Positions 34,758-43,452 of a DNA stretch of 64,000 nucleotides are shown piece after piece (position 1 is the first letter of the stretch; each line of letters starts with the position of its first letter). The DNA is from JBBEAM01 sp942491105 (lineage in GTDB: Bacteria > Pseudomonadota > Alphaproteobacteria > Kiloniellales > DSM-21159), in contig CALNZX010000008.1 of assembly GCA_942491105.1 (NCBI GenBank), forward strand, positions 248,001-312,000. The letters are read 5' to 3'. The translations under genes were made by a program, and so were the position numbers. A model generated the notes under the pieces. It saw only the letters and a program-made list of their open reading frames with translations, had not been told where the DNA came from and did not search any database.

Positions 34758-36058
34758 CAGTCTACCTTTACTGCCTTAGCCAAGCCGATCTCTTCTCCCG
34801 CGTCGTCGGATTTCTTCTTGCGGGAGAGCCGCGAGAACAGACTCTTTTTGGCCGGCTTCTGGCCGGTCAAAACCTCGGCAAGCGCCTGGAATGCCTTCGC
34901 GGAAGGAGCGGTCTTCGTCATCGCCGGCACCGCGCGGCCGGCATTGGCCGAGGCGGAGACGTTCTTGAAATCTTCCGGCACGATGAAATCGATTTTACGC
35001 TTCACACCCTTCTCGAACTGCGGCTTTCCGACCTGGGCCTTGCGTTCGGTACCCACGCGGCTGGCAACCAGAACCACGGCATCCTTCTTGCCGAGGCTTT
35101 CGAGCATCTGCAGGATCCGCCCGCTGTCGCGGATCCCCGCCAGGGTCATATCGGTAACCAACACGATCTTATCGGCAAGCTCGAGCAGCGGCCGATAGCC
35201 CGACAGCAGCGTGCGGGGCAGGTCGACCAGCACCTGTTCGAAGTCGCCGCGCAGCTGCAGCATCAGGGCATCGATGGCCTCGGGTTCGAACTGGACCAGA
35301 TCCTCGACGGGCTCCTCCGCCCCGAGCACCGAGAAGTTCTCGTTCTCGCTGACCATCGCGCTGGCAAGCAACATGCTGTCCATGCGATCCGGATGGCCCA
35401 GCATCTCCCTAAAGCCGCGCCCAGGTTCGAGATCCAAGGACAGCGCGCTGATGCCAAACTGCAGATCCAAATCCACCAGCACGCTGCGCTTCGACAGGTT
35501 GTGCGCGATGCACCAGCCGGTATTGACAGCGATGGTCGAGCAGCCGACGCCGCCGCGCGCGGGCACGAAGATTGTCAGCTTGGCGGGGTTGCTCGCCACG
35601 CGCGTCGCCACCGACATCGCCGCGAGCTGGCGCTGTTGTTCCACAAGATTGTCAGCCGCGGCCAAGGCGGCATCGATGGCGTTCTTGGTCAGGGGCTTGA
35701 CCAGATAGTCGATCGCCCCCGCTTCCGTCATCTCTCGATAGAAGCGGATATCGTTTTTGCTGCCGAATGCGACGATCCCATAAGCGACGTGAGCCGAGCC
35801 GGCGAACAGCCGCAACAGCTCCACGGGATCGCTGACCTCGTCGATATCCAGCAGCGCGTAGTCGACGGAAAGGCCGCCGGCGAGATTCTCGCAGGCGCTT
35901 TCCAGATTGCCGCGTCTGACCGAACTCATGGGCTGGCCCAGATCGACGGCGATGGACTGCAACACCTTGATGCTGACATCGTCGTCTGCGAAAGCCAGGA
36001 GAGGTAGGTGCTCGCCCGCCCGGTCAGGCTCGGCGGCAAGTCTGAGAGCTTCAGCCAT
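34757..36058 (-). CDS. cpaE: Pilus localisation ATPase CpaE/TadZ
   Basis: This 433-residue protein has an N-terminal receiver-like domain (residues ~20-140, 'GIVAFGSKNDIRFYREMTEAGA') without clear phosphorylation residues. A MinD/ParA-type ATPase follows with the deviant Walker A 'PARGGVGCSTIAVN' near residues 166-179. CpaE/TadZ positions the Tad machinery in the cell. The basic tail contains 'RLSRKKKSDD'. It lies three bases after cpaD. Confidence 0.93.
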   Translation of the reverse strand: MAEALRLAAEPDRAGEHLPLLAFADDDVSIKVLQSIAVDLGQPMSSVRRGNLESACENLAGGLSVDYALLDIDEVSDPVELLRLFAGSAHVAYGIVAFGSKNDIRFYREMTEAGAIDYLVKPLTKNAIDAALAAADNLVEQQRQLAAMSVATRVASNPAKLTIFVPARGGVGCSTIAVNTGWCIAHNLSKRSVLVDLDLQFGISALSLDLEPGRGFREMLGHPDRMDSMLLASAMVSENENFSVLGAEEPVEDLVQFEPEAIDALMLQLRGDFEQVLVDLPRTLLSGYRPLLELADKIVLVTDMTLAGIRDSGRILQMLESLGKKDAVVLVASRVGTERKAQVGKPQFEKGVKRKIDFIVPEDFKNVSASANAGRAVPAMTKTAPSAKAFQALAEVLTGQKPAKKSLFSRLSRKKKSDDAGEEIGLAKAVKVD

Positions 36059-36061
36059 GGC

Positions 36062-36697
36062 TCAGTTCGATCCTCCTGTGCTGAGAGTCTGCAGCTCCGG
36101 CGTGGTGCGGGTGCGCAGGCGCTTGATAGCGTCCGCGTCGGAATCGCCGCGTGCGTCGCCGGAATCGCGTCCATGTACCAGATCGGCCGGATTTTCGATC
36201 ATCACGGAAAGGTTCTGCGCCGTCGCGCAGCCGTGGTTGCTGGCGGCATGGTTTGTGTAGGGGTTGGGAATCTCCGTCTCCCAGTCCGGGCAACCCGGCG
36301 CGACGGCCGTGAAACGGCGCACGATCACGCGCACATGATCGGGCGAGGACTCCGGTAGATCCACCATGCGCGACGTAATTCCGCGCACCGCCAGGGCCTC
36401 GACCACGGCAAAGGCGCGGTCGCGCTCCAGCAAAGGGTCTCCGAGACCGCGCGGCACCTCGACCATGACCGTGGCCGTCGCCGTGTCGTCGGCGAGCAAG
36501 GGCCTCGCAAAACTCTCGAGACGCGAAGCCTCGATCTCCGTCACCATGGCGCTGCCGGGTAGAAAAGACACGGCATGACGCGAGTCGAGCTCGATCACCT
36601 CGATCTTTTTCGGCGGCGGCGGCGGTCCCTCCGGCACCTGACAAGCGGCGAGCAGAAGGCCGAGAGCGATTGCGGATGTGATTTTACCAAGGGGCAT
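36062..36697 (-). CDS. cpaD: Tad pilus lipoprotein CpaD
   Basis: This 211-residue lipoprotein has a signal peptide and lipobox 'LLLAACQ' (Cys ~19). The rest fits the CpaD family: 'SFLPGSAMVTEIEASRLESF' is an OmpA-like segment, and the conserved 'PGCPDWE' and 'SNHGCATAQNL' are near residues 130-160. It acts with the CpaC secretin at the outer membrane. The start at 36697 has GAGGAG about 7 bases upstream; an upstream ATG at 36718 would overlap cpaC. Confidence 0.92.
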   Translation of the reverse strand: MPLGKITSAIALGLLLAACQVPEGPPPPPKKIEVIELDSRHAVSFLPGSAMVTEIEASRLESFARPLLADDTATATVMVEVPRGLGDPLLERDRAFAVVEALAVRGITSRMVDLPESSPDHVRVIVRRFTAVAPGCPDWETEIPNPYTNHAASNHGCATAQNLSVMIENPADLVHGRDSGDARGDSDADAIKRLRTRTTPELQTLSTGGSN

Positions 36698-36708
36698 GGA
36701 TCGTCTCC

Positions 36709-38187
36709 TCAATCCCAAGCGAAGCCGAACTTGCCGGGCAACCGCTGGCTTGCGGTCTGCGGCTGCGCGGTCTCCTGCGCGTTCTGCGGTGCGTTTTGTG
36801 ACGGTGCTTCCTGTCGCGGCGGCAGAGCCTGCTGCTGCTGACCGCGCGGGATCATGGTATCGCTGGCGGGCGTGTTCGAGCTGGGAGTCTCCTGCTTACC
36901 CGTGGTGCGGCCGTAGAGCACACGATCGACATCGTCGGGCGGCTCGAAGCCGTCGGTCGGCAGGGCGATCAAACGGTCATCCACCGGTTTGACGAGATAG
37001 GGCGTGACGATGATCACCAGCTCGGTTTCGTCGCGCTGCCAGCCGTCGGAGCGGAACAGCGCCCCCAGCACGGGCACGTCCCCGAGAATTGGAAACTCGT
37101 CGATGCTCTGGCGCGTCGTGTTCTGCAACAGGCCGGCGATGGCGAAGGACTGCCCGCTGCCCAGCTCGACCGTGGTTTCCGCGCGGCGGGTGGTTAGCGC
37201 CGGAATATTGATGCTGTCGATGGTCACGGCGCCGAGCTGAGACAGCTGACTAACTTCCGGGCGCACCTGCAGATTGATGCGGTTTTGCGTCACCAGGGTC
37301 GGCGTAAAGCTGAGGGATACGCCAAACTCCTTGAACTCGATGGAGATGCTGCCGCTGTCGTCCTGAGAAACTGGGATCGGAAACTCGCCGCCGGCAAGGA
37401 AGCTGGCGGTCTCGCCCGACATCGCCGTCAGATTCGGCTCGGCCAGCAGGGTTACCAGCCCTTCCGCCGCCAAGGCATCCACCAGGACGTTGATATCCAG
37501 GTTGCTGTTCGAGTAGTTGCCGAAAAGATTGTTGGACTCGGGGCTGCGGAGCACGTTGCCCAGGGCGTCGAACACGATGTCGTCGCCGGTCGCCAGACCG
37601 AAGGTGAAGTCGCCGACCGTGCCGATGGCTTCCCAGTTGATGCCGAAGTCCTTATTGACCGTGCGTGCAACCTCGGCCACGCGCACCCGCAGGTGGACCT
37701 GGTCGGAGCCGATCACGGAGAGGCGGTTGATGATGTCCCCGCCCTCCCCGATATAGCGGCTCGCGACGCGCACGGCGTCCGCGGACTCCAAAGGAGAGTT
37801 CACCCGTCCCGACAGGAGGATACCGCTGCCCACGCTTTTCACCCGTAGATCGGAGCCAGGGAAGAGATCCGCGTAGATCCGCCGGATCGCGGGCAGGTTA
37901 TGGGTCACGCTCACGGTGCGGTTGAAGAGGATCTCCTCCTCCTCGTCGACCGCGAACAGCGTGGTATCCCCCGCGCTGCGCCCGAAGATGTACACCAGGG
38001 TCGGCGACATCACCTGGATGTCGGCGACGTCCGGATTGGCAACGAAGACCGACGCCGCGGGACGCGGCAGACGAATGACCTCGCCCTGATTGACGGCGAT
38101 CTCCATGCCGCCCGCAGCCGAGGAGGCGGTGACGCCGGCCAGTGCGGAGAACAGCAGAACGATGGCGAAGGTCAGACGGCTAAACAT
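36709..38187 (-). CDS. cpaC: Tad pilus secretin CpaC/RcpA
   Basis: This 492-residue protein forms the outer-membrane secretin of the Flp pilus. It has a Sec signal peptide (residues 1-25) and an N-terminal pilus domain ('VIRLPRPAASVFVANPDVAD'). A BON-like segment near 110-180 precedes the secretin domain from ~240 to 410 ('RPEVSQLSQLGAVTIDS', 'ALTTRRAETTVELGSGQS'). The last ~65 residues are a Gln/Pro-rich tail, variable in the family. It is 12 bases after cpaB. Confidence 0.94.
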   Translation of the reverse strand: MFSRLTFAIVLLFSALAGVTASSAAGGMEIAVNQGEVIRLPRPAASVFVANPDVADIQVMSPTLVYIFGRSAGDTTLFAVDEEEEILFNRTVSVTHNLPAIRRIYADLFPGSDLRVKSVGSGILLSGRVNSPLESADAVRVASRYIGEGGDIINRLSVIGSDQVHLRVRVAEVARTVNKDFGINWEAIGTVGDFTFGLATGDDIVFDALGNVLRSPESNNLFGNYSNSNLDINVLVDALAAEGLVTLLAEPNLTAMSGETASFLAGGEFPIPVSQDDSGSISIEFKEFGVSLSFTPTLVTQNRINLQVRPEVSQLSQLGAVTIDSINIPALTTRRAETTVELGSGQSFAIAGLLQNTTRQSIDEFPILGDVPVLGALFRSDGWQRDETELVIIVTPYLVKPVDDRLIALPTDGFEPPDDVDRVLYGRTTGKQETPSSNTPASDTMIPRGQQQQALPPRQEAPSQNAPQNAQETAQPQTASQRLPGKFGFAWD

Positions 38188-38199
38188 GTTCCGTTTCCT

Positions 38200-39123
38200 T
38201 TAAAAGGACAGCTGGATCGACTCGCCGCCGCGCAGAACCTGGACGCGGCTGCGGTTGGTGCGATTGCTCTGGGTCGGATTCGGCAGCAGCATGGAAACTT
38301 CGCTGTCCCAGGTAAAACCGCGTTCGGGATCGGCGCGGATCATCCGCTGCTGCTCGACGCGCGACAGCGCGCTCTCCGCCAGCTCCTGCCGGCGCGCGAT
38401 AATTTCCTCTTCCGGCTCGTCCGCGAGGCTGCGCAAGGAAAGCGATAGCTGGCCCAGCTCGACGAGAAGAATGACCAGCTCGGCCTCCTTGGGTAGCACT
38501 TCGAGGGTGGCGATCTGCCCCACCTTGGGCTTGTCCTGCTGATCGCTGGCGGTCTGGTCGATGGCGAGGATCCGCACGCCGGTTAGCACCGTTTCGCTGG
38601 CGCGGCGCGTCGGCATCACGGGATCTTCGGGGCGCGATATTTCATGGGTCAAAATCAAATCGACACGATCGCCGGGAAACACGAAGCCGGCGATGCCGGT
38701 GATCGCGTTGATCGGAACCGAGATCGCGCGCATGTTCGGGTTCAGCACCGCGGCCAGGAAGCCGCGCTCGCCCGGACGCACCAGGCGCCCCGGCGTGATC
38801 GGCTCGCCGGCGCGCAGGCCTTGGCGGACGACGGCGCCGTTGAAGTCGTCGATATTGGCACCCTTCATCTCGATGTAGGTGCCGTCGCTCCACTGATCCT
38901 CGGGCCAAGGGCGCCAGCGCAACTGGCCGGGACGAACCAGGTTTCCGGCAGGCAGATTCTCCGCCGCCACCAGAATCTGATACTTCGGTTCGACCGGCTG
39001 CTGCACCTCGGCCACCGGCTGAGGCGCCGGCTTGCTTTGGTTGAGATAAATACGGATGAACTGGACCGTTCCAGCGACGATCACCAGAGCGACGACGATC
39101 AGGATCAACTTACGGGCGGTCAT
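38200..39123 (-). CDS. cpaB: Tad pilus assembly protein CpaB/RcpC
   Basis: This 307-residue protein has one N-terminal membrane segment ('LILIVVALVIVAGTVQFI') and a SAF domain at residues ~50-120 ('ILVAAENLPAGNLVRPGQL'), followed by the RcpC/CpaB domain ('AISVPINAITGIAGFVFPGD'). It works at the periplasmic side of the pilus secretin. It follows tadV by 21 bases in the same operon. Confidence 0.93.
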   Translation of the reverse strand: MTARKLILIVVALVIVAGTVQFIRIYLNQSKPAPQPVAEVQQPVEPKYQILVAAENLPAGNLVRPGQLRWRPWPEDQWSDGTYIEMKGANIDDFNGAVVRQGLRAGEPITPGRLVRPGERGFLAAVLNPNMRAISVPINAITGIAGFVFPGDRVDLILTHEISRPEDPVMPTRRASETVLTGVRILAIDQTASDQQDKPKVGQIATLEVLPKEAELVILLVELGQLSLSLRSLADEPEEEIIARRQELAESALSRVEQQRMIRADPERGFTWDSEVSMLLPNPTQSNRTNRSRVQVLRGGESIQLSF

Positions 39124-39144
39124 GTTCGGACTCCTTCGCGGCGG

Positions 39145-39663
39145 TCAAGCCAGTAGAGATTGCAAGTGTTGTGTCAGAACGAGCAGGGCGCCGGCGGATA
39201 TTGCAACGCCGTAGGGCAGATGCGTGCCGGCCTCGGTTTGCTCGCCTTCTGGGGGCGCCGCTCCAGCTGGCGTCATACGGCGGCGGGCACGCAGCCAATA
39301 CAACCCAGCGAGCAGGCCGCCGCTTAAAGCCATGATGAGCAGGAGCGCGGCGAGAGCCCCCGGCCCGGACCAGAGCGCCGCCGCGGCCAAGAGCTTAAAA
39401 TCTCCCGCGCCCGCCAAGCCGGCCACATATAAGGGAATACCGAGGAGGAGGACTCCGCCGCCTGCCGCTGCATGCGGCAGCAGAGGGGCCAAGCCAGGGG
39501 CCATGAGGCTATAGGCCGGAAACAAAAGAATGATGAGAACGACGCAGGAATTGGGAATGCGATAGGCGCTCACGTCACTGACCGCGGCCCAGATAAAAAG
39601 CCCGCAGGCCGATGCCGCCAAGAGAACGGCCGCAACGTTTGAAATGGTCGGTTCTTCGAGCAT
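39145..39663 (-). CDS. cpaA: Prepilin peptidase TadV/CpaA
   Basis: This 172-residue A24-family aspartyl protease cleaves the Flp prepilin and TadE/F-like pseudopilins. Both catalytic aspartates are visible: Asp30 in 'AAVSDVSAYRIPN' and Asp88 in 'GAGDFK' (GxGD motif). About six membrane segments are expected. It lies between the pilin gene (after its terminator) and cpaB, so it may be transcribed by read-through or from a promoter in the 120-base gap. Confidence 0.92.
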   Translation of the reverse strand: MLEEPTISNVAAVLLAASACGLFIWAAVSDVSAYRIPNSCVVLIILLFPAYSLMAPGLAPLLPHAAAGGGVLLLGIPLYVAGLAGAGDFKLLAAAALWSGPGALAALLLIMALSGGLLAGLYWLRARRRMTPAGAAPPEGEQTEAGTHLPYGVAISAGALLVLTQHLQSLLA

Positions 39664-39715
39664 CGCCTCGCTTCTTCGGAAGTTAAAAAACGCTTAAAAA
39701 CCAAGGCATTCTCAG

Positions 39716-39768
39716 AAAAATCATCCCGCGGCCATGCGTCCCCGCGAGGGGAGCCAGCCGCGGGATGA
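39716..39768 (-). terminator. Terminator after the flp pilin gene
   Basis: A perfect 12-bp inverted repeat (39721-39732 with 39757-39768, TCATCCCGCGGC type) with a 24-base loop is followed on the minus strand by TTTTT (39716-39720). It lies 15 bases after the pilin stop. It should make a short, abundant pilin transcript and let only part of transcription continue into cpaA-cpaF. Confidence 0.82.
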
Positions 39769-39783
39769 ATTCGTCGCGGCTGT

Positions 39784-39972
39784 TTACGAGCTGGTGCCCG
39801 CGGCAGCGCTGTCGAGGGTCGTGGAAACGAAAGTGAAGATGGAGTTGAGCGACTCACCCATGGCGGTCAGGGCGGTGATCGCGGCAACGGAAACCAGAGC
39901 GGCAATCAGACCGTACTCGATGGCCGTCGCACCCTTCTCACTTTTCACGAAGTGACGGATAAAGCTGAACAT
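39784..39972 (-). CDS. flp: Flp/Fap-type major pilin
   Basis: This 62-residue prepilin has the Flp cleavage motif 'SEKGATAIEYGLIAALV': cleavage after Gly14, with the conserved Glu19-Tyr20 at +5/+6. A single hydrophobic helix follows (residues ~18-40), then a short Ser/Thr-rich tail. It is the structural subunit of the Tad pilus, used for surface attachment. AGGAG lies 8 bases before the ATG. The long AT-rich leader upstream and the terminator downstream suggest high expression on its own transcript. Confidence 0.95.
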   Translation of the reverse strand: MFSFIRHFVKSEKGATAIEYGLIAALVSVAAITALTAMGESLNSIFTFVSTTLDSAAAGTSS

Positions 39973-40371
39973 TGTGATCTCCTGTAAGAATGATCTATTA
40001 CTTGGCTATCGAAAGCGGACTTGGTGCCGCAGTGATGAGGCGGATATTGCGGCATAATCATTACGCAAGAGTTAATTCAGAATCTTTTTTCTGCGCGGTT
40101 ACAGAAAAAATAAAATCATTACTTTCTGTTTACAAATATTAATAGGCATTAACCAAATTCCCTGTGCCAGCCCCTGGGGAGACCGCCCTCTATATAGGGC
40201 GCCGCCCGCGCGCCATCCTGGGCGTCCAGCTCAAACAGACGCCCATGTAAAGAGGCAGGTTTTATCCATTTTTTAAGTATTGTCTGCCTAAATACGAAAT
40301 AGCATCTCGGTTTAGGACAAGATTTTGCCTGTCGCCTATTAAAATTCGGCCACTTTGTATCGGACAAAGCC
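39973..40371. other. 399-bp regulatory gap between flp and tadG1
   Basis: No gene is seen in this gap between divergent genes. The flp half (40000-40150) is AT-rich and holds a T-rich/A-rich hairpin (TTTTTTCTG 40085-40093, CAGAAAAAA 40102-40110). It also holds TTAA-N6-TTAA at 40139-40152, close to but one base shorter than the CtrA box TTAA-N7-TTAA known from pilin promoters. The tadG half has an 8-bp stem (TGGGCGTC 40219-40226, GACGCCCA 40238-40245). It probably carries both promoters and leader RNA. Confidence 0.5.
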
Positions 40372-41826
40372 ATGCGCGGTTTGCGGCGAAAACTCAACCT
40401 GAGCTTACATTCCTTCCTGCCTGGCAATCGCGGCGCCGTGGCGGTGATCGTCGCCGCCCTGATTATTCCCCTGGTCGGCATTACCGGCCTGGCGGTGGAT
40501 ACCGCGCGCGGCTATCTGCTGAAGGCGCGCTTGTCACAGGCGCTCGACGCCGCCGCCCTGGCCGGCGGACGGGTCTATTTCCAGCCCCAGCGCGACGCCG
40601 ATATCCAGATGTACTTCGACGCCAACTTCCCGGCCGGCTACATGGATGCCGATCTCGAGCCCCTTCAGATCAGCGCCGATGTCGATGAAGGCACGCTTAG
40701 CCTCAGTATTTCCGCCGAGCTCCAGACCACCTTCATGCGCGTGGTCGGCATCGACGATATGCAGGTGTCGGCCGCCTCCACCGTAAAGCGCGCCGATCGC
40801 GGCCTGGAACTGGCCTTGGTGATGGATAACACCGGCTCCATGCTCGGTAACATGGGTGGCGGGCAAACCCGCTCCGATGTCATGAAGGAGGCCGCCCTGG
40901 AGCTGGTCAGCAGCCTCTACGGCAGCCGCAGCGAAGTTTCCAATCTCTTCATAAGCCTGGTGCCCTATACCGCGACCGTGAACATCGGCAACAGTCACAG
41001 CAATTGGCTGGTTCCAGGCTCCATGAATGGCCTGGACTACGGCCCGAACGGCTGGAAGGGCTGCGTCGAGGCGCGGACCGGCAGCTACGACACCAACGAT
41101 CTGATCGATCAGCTGCTGGTGCCCTATTACTATGCGCCGCACAGCATCGATAACATTTGGTATCCCGTAGACGAGAGCGAGTACACCAACACCCGCAACA
41201 ACAGTGGCACCGGCCCCAACCTGGGCTGCGGCCCGCCGATCACGCCACTCACCCAGAGCCGCCAGACCATCGAGGACAATATCGATGCCATGGGCCCCTG
41301 GCATCGCGGCGGAACCACCACCAATCTCGGCCTGGTCTGGGGCTGGCGCACGCTTTCCCCACGTTTCCGTGGCCTCTGGGGCGCGCCGACGCCCAACGAC
41401 ATGCCCTTCGACTACGATGAACCACTGATGGACAAGGTCGTGGTCGTGCTGACCGATGGCTACAACCAGCTCTACAGTGCCGCCAAGTCCTACTACGGCC
41501 ACAAATCCTTCACCGACAGCGATTACACCGCCTATGGACGGATCAGCGATGGCCGCCTCGGCACCACTTCAAATTTCACGACGGCGCGCAACCAGCTGAA
41601 TAATCGCATGGCCAGCACCTGCGAGCTGATGAAAGCCGAGGGCATCGTCATCTACACCATCACTTTCGCCGTTGCGAACGACTCCGGAGGCAACGCCATC
41701 CGACAGATCTTCCGCAACTGCGCGACCAATCCGGGCTACTACTTCGATAGCCCGACTTCGGAATCCCTGCGCGAGACCTTCCGGGCCATCGCCAGCCAGC
41801 TCTCCAATCTAAGAATTTACGAATGA
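40372..41826 (+). CDS. tadG: TadG-like pilus protein with VWA domain, copy 1
   Basis: This 484-residue protein has a TadE/TadG-type N-terminal hydrophobic helix ('GAVAVIVAALIIPLVGITGL', residues 21-40) and a von Willebrand A domain whose metal site begins 'LVMDNTGSM' (Asp152) and continues with 'VVVLTDGYNQL' near 357. Several Cys (e.g. 'GWKGCVEA', 'LGCGPPI', 'RNCATNPG') suggest disulfides outside the cell. TadG-like proteins are minor, cell-surface-linked parts of the Tad pilus. It is followed 136 bases later by a near-identical paralogue. No strong ribosome-binding site is visible before the ATG. Confidence 0.9.
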   Translation: MRGLRRKLNLSLHSFLPGNRGAVAVIVAALIIPLVGITGLAVDTARGYLLKARLSQALDAAALAGGRVYFQPQRDADIQMYFDANFPAGYMDADLEPLQISADVDEGTLSLSISAELQTTFMRVVGIDDMQVSAASTVKRADRGLELALVMDNTGSMLGNMGGGQTRSDVMKEAALELVSSLYGSRSEVSNLFISLVPYTATVNIGNSHSNWLVPGSMNGLDYGPNGWKGCVEARTGSYDTNDLIDQLLVPYYYAPHSIDNIWYPVDESEYTNTRNNSGTGPNLGCGPPITPLTQSRQTIEDNIDAMGPWHRGGTTTNLGLVWGWRTLSPRFRGLWGAPTPNDMPFDYDEPLMDKVVVVLTDGYNQLYSAAKSYYGHKSFTDSDYTAYGRISDGRLGTTSNFTTARNQLNNRMASTCELMKAEGIVIYTITFAVANDSGGNAIRQIFRNCATNPGYYFDSPTSESLRETFRAIASQLSNLRIYE

Positions 41827-41962
41827 CCGAGCGGCTCCCGCCTACCCCGCAGGCGTGTCGGGTATCAAAGCGGAAAATGGGCCGGCTGCTCGTGTAAAGA
41901 AAGACTTCATCTTTAATATCTACATTCTAGGGTTCTAATAAACTATTCGTGACCCAGAAAGC

Positions 41963-43417
41963 ATGTTCAGGCGATTTTCTTCGGCGTTCCTAAAGACGCA
42001 GTCTTATTTTGTTGGCAATCGCGGCGCCGTGGCGGTGATCGTCGCCGCCCTGATCATTCCCCTGGTCGGCGTTACCGGCCTGGCGGTGGATACCGCGCGC
42101 GGCTATCTGCTGAAGGCGCGGTTATCGCAGGCGCTCGACGCCGCCGCCCTGGCCGGCGGGCGAGTCTACTTCCAGCCCCAGCGCGACGCCGATATCCAGA
42201 TGTACTTCGATGCCAACTTTCCGGCCGGCTACATGGATGCCGAGCTCGAACCCCTGCAGATCAGCGCCGATGTCGATGAAGGCACACTCAGCCTCAGTAT
42301 TTCCGCCGAGCTCCAGACCACCTTCATGCGCGTGGTCGGAATCGACGATATGGACGTATCGGCCGCCTCCACCGTAAAGCGCGCCGATCGCGGCATGGAG
42401 CTGGCCTTGGTGATGGACAACACCGGATCGATGGCCGGCGGCATGGGGGGGGGGCAAAACCGCTCCGATGTCATGAAGGAGGCCGCGCTTGAATTGATCA
42501 GCAGCCTCTATGGAAACCGCAGCGAGATCTCCAATCTTTTTGTCAGCTTGGTGCCCTATACCGCGGCCGTGAATATCGGCAACAGCCACACCAACTGGCT
42601 GGTTCCAGGCTCCATGAACGGCCTGGACTACGGCCCGAACGGCTGGAAGGGCTGCGTCGAGGCGCGGACCGGCGGCTACGACACCAACGATCTGACCGAT
42701 CAGCTGGCGGTGCCCTATTACTATGCGCCGCATGACATCGACAACGATTGGTATCCCGTCGACGAGAGCGAATACACCAACACCCGCAACAACAGTGGCA
42801 CCGGCCCCAACCTGGGCTGCGGCCCGCCGATCACGCCGCTCACCCAGAGCCGCCAGACCATCGAGGACAATATCGATGCCATGGGCCCCTGGCATCGCGG
42901 TGGCACCACCACCAATCTCGGCCTGGTCTGGGGCTGGCGCACGATTTCCCCACGTTTCCGTGGCCTCTGGGGCGCGCCGACGCCCAACGACATGCCCTTC
43001 GACTACGACGAACCGCTGATGGACAAGGTCGTGGTCGTGCTGACCGATGGCTACAACCAGCTCTACAGCGCCGCCAAGTCCTACTATAAAGAGAAAAACT
43101 TCTCCGACAGCGATTACACCGCTTATGGCCGGATCAGCGAGGGCCGCCTCGGCACCACCTCCAGCTTTACCGCGGCGCGCAACGAACTGAACGACCGCAT
43201 GGCCGAAACCTGCGAGTCCATGAAGGATGAGGGCATCGTGATCTACACCATCACCTTTGCCGTATCGAACAACTCCGGCGGCAACGCCATCCGGCAGATC
43301 TTCCGCAACTGCGCGACCAATCCGGGCTACTACTTCGATAGCCCGACCTCGGAATCCCTGCGCGAGACCTTCCGGGCCATCGCCAGCCAGCTCTCCAATC
43401 TCAGAATTTACGAATGA
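41963..43417 (+). CDS. tadG: TadG-like pilus protein with VWA domain, copy 2
   Basis: This 484-residue paralogue has the same layout as copy 1: TadE/G helix at 21-40, metal-site motif 'MDNTGSM' at Asp152, Asp in 'VVVLTDGYN'. Differences from copy 1 cluster in residues 1-18, around 157-201, 237-260 and 377-431; residues ~262-328 are unchanged. Codons 161-164 read ATG GGG GGG GGG, forming a run of ten G absent from copy 1 (ATG GGT GGC GGG). A slip there would truncate the protein just after the VWA metal site. A perfect 13-bp terminator follows the stop by one base. Confidence 0.9.
   Translation: MFRRFSSAFLKTQSYFVGNRGAVAVIVAALIIPLVGVTGLAVDTARGYLLKARLSQALDAAALAGGRVYFQPQRDADIQMYFDANFPAGYMDAELEPLQISADVDEGTLSLSISAELQTTFMRVVGIDDMDVSAASTVKRADRGMELALVMDNTGSMAGGMGGGQNRSDVMKEAALELISSLYGNRSEISNLFVSLVPYTAAVNIGNSHTNWLVPGSMNGLDYGPNGWKGCVEARTGGYDTNDLTDQLAVPYYYAPHDIDNDWYPVDESEYTNTRNNSGTGPNLGCGPPITPLTQSRQTIEDNIDAMGPWHRGGTTTNLGLVWGWRTISPRFRGLWGAPTPNDMPFDYDEPLMDKVVVVLTDGYNQLYSAAKSYYKEKNFSDSDYTAYGRISEGRLGTTSSFTAARNELNDRMAETCESMKDEGIVIYTITFAVSNNSGGNAIRQIFRNCATNPGYYFDSPTSESLRETFRAIASQLSNLRIYE
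42445..42454 (+). repeat. G10 homopolymer inside tadG copy 2
   Basis: Ten consecutive G (last base of an ATG codon plus three GGG codons) encode Met-Gly-Gly-Gly. The same amino acids in copy 1 use mixed glycine codons. Poly-G runs of this length are prone to slipped-strand errors, so this could switch copy 2 on and off. It could also be a sequencing-length artefact. Confidence 0.9.
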
Positions 43418-43418
43418 C

Positions 43419-43446
43419 GGGCGCCGCTCCCTAGGGAGCGGCGCCC
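43419..43446. terminator. Bidirectional terminator between tadG2 and the tadE/F genes
   Basis: GGGCGCCGCTCCC (43419-43431) and its exact complement (43434-43446) enclose two bases. It lies one base after the tadG2 stop and six bases after the stop of the convergent pseudopilin gene. There is no T-run, but the stem is very stable and well placed to separate both units. Confidence 0.75.
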
Positions 43447-43452
43447 TCGGCC

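Larger units (their letters stand above)
40423..43417 (+). repeat. Tandem duplication of ~1.4 kb (two tadG copies)
   Basis: Bases 40423-41826 and 42014-43417 are direct repeats offset by 1,591 bases. They align without any gap from 'GGCAATCG' to the stop codon. By eye, about nine in ten encoded residues are the same, and long DNA stretches are identical. The first ~18 codons and the spacer (41827-41962) are unrelated, so each copy has its own leader. Confidence 0.95.

Noticed and set aside
33039..35198. A 719-residue plus-strand frame opposite cpaF
   Set aside because: It runs antisense to the clearly coding ATPase gene with low-complexity composition and no domain.
40139..40152. A CtrA-box call at TTAA-N6-TTAA
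   Set aside because: The spacing is six rather than seven bases, so it was kept only as a weak observation, not as a feature.
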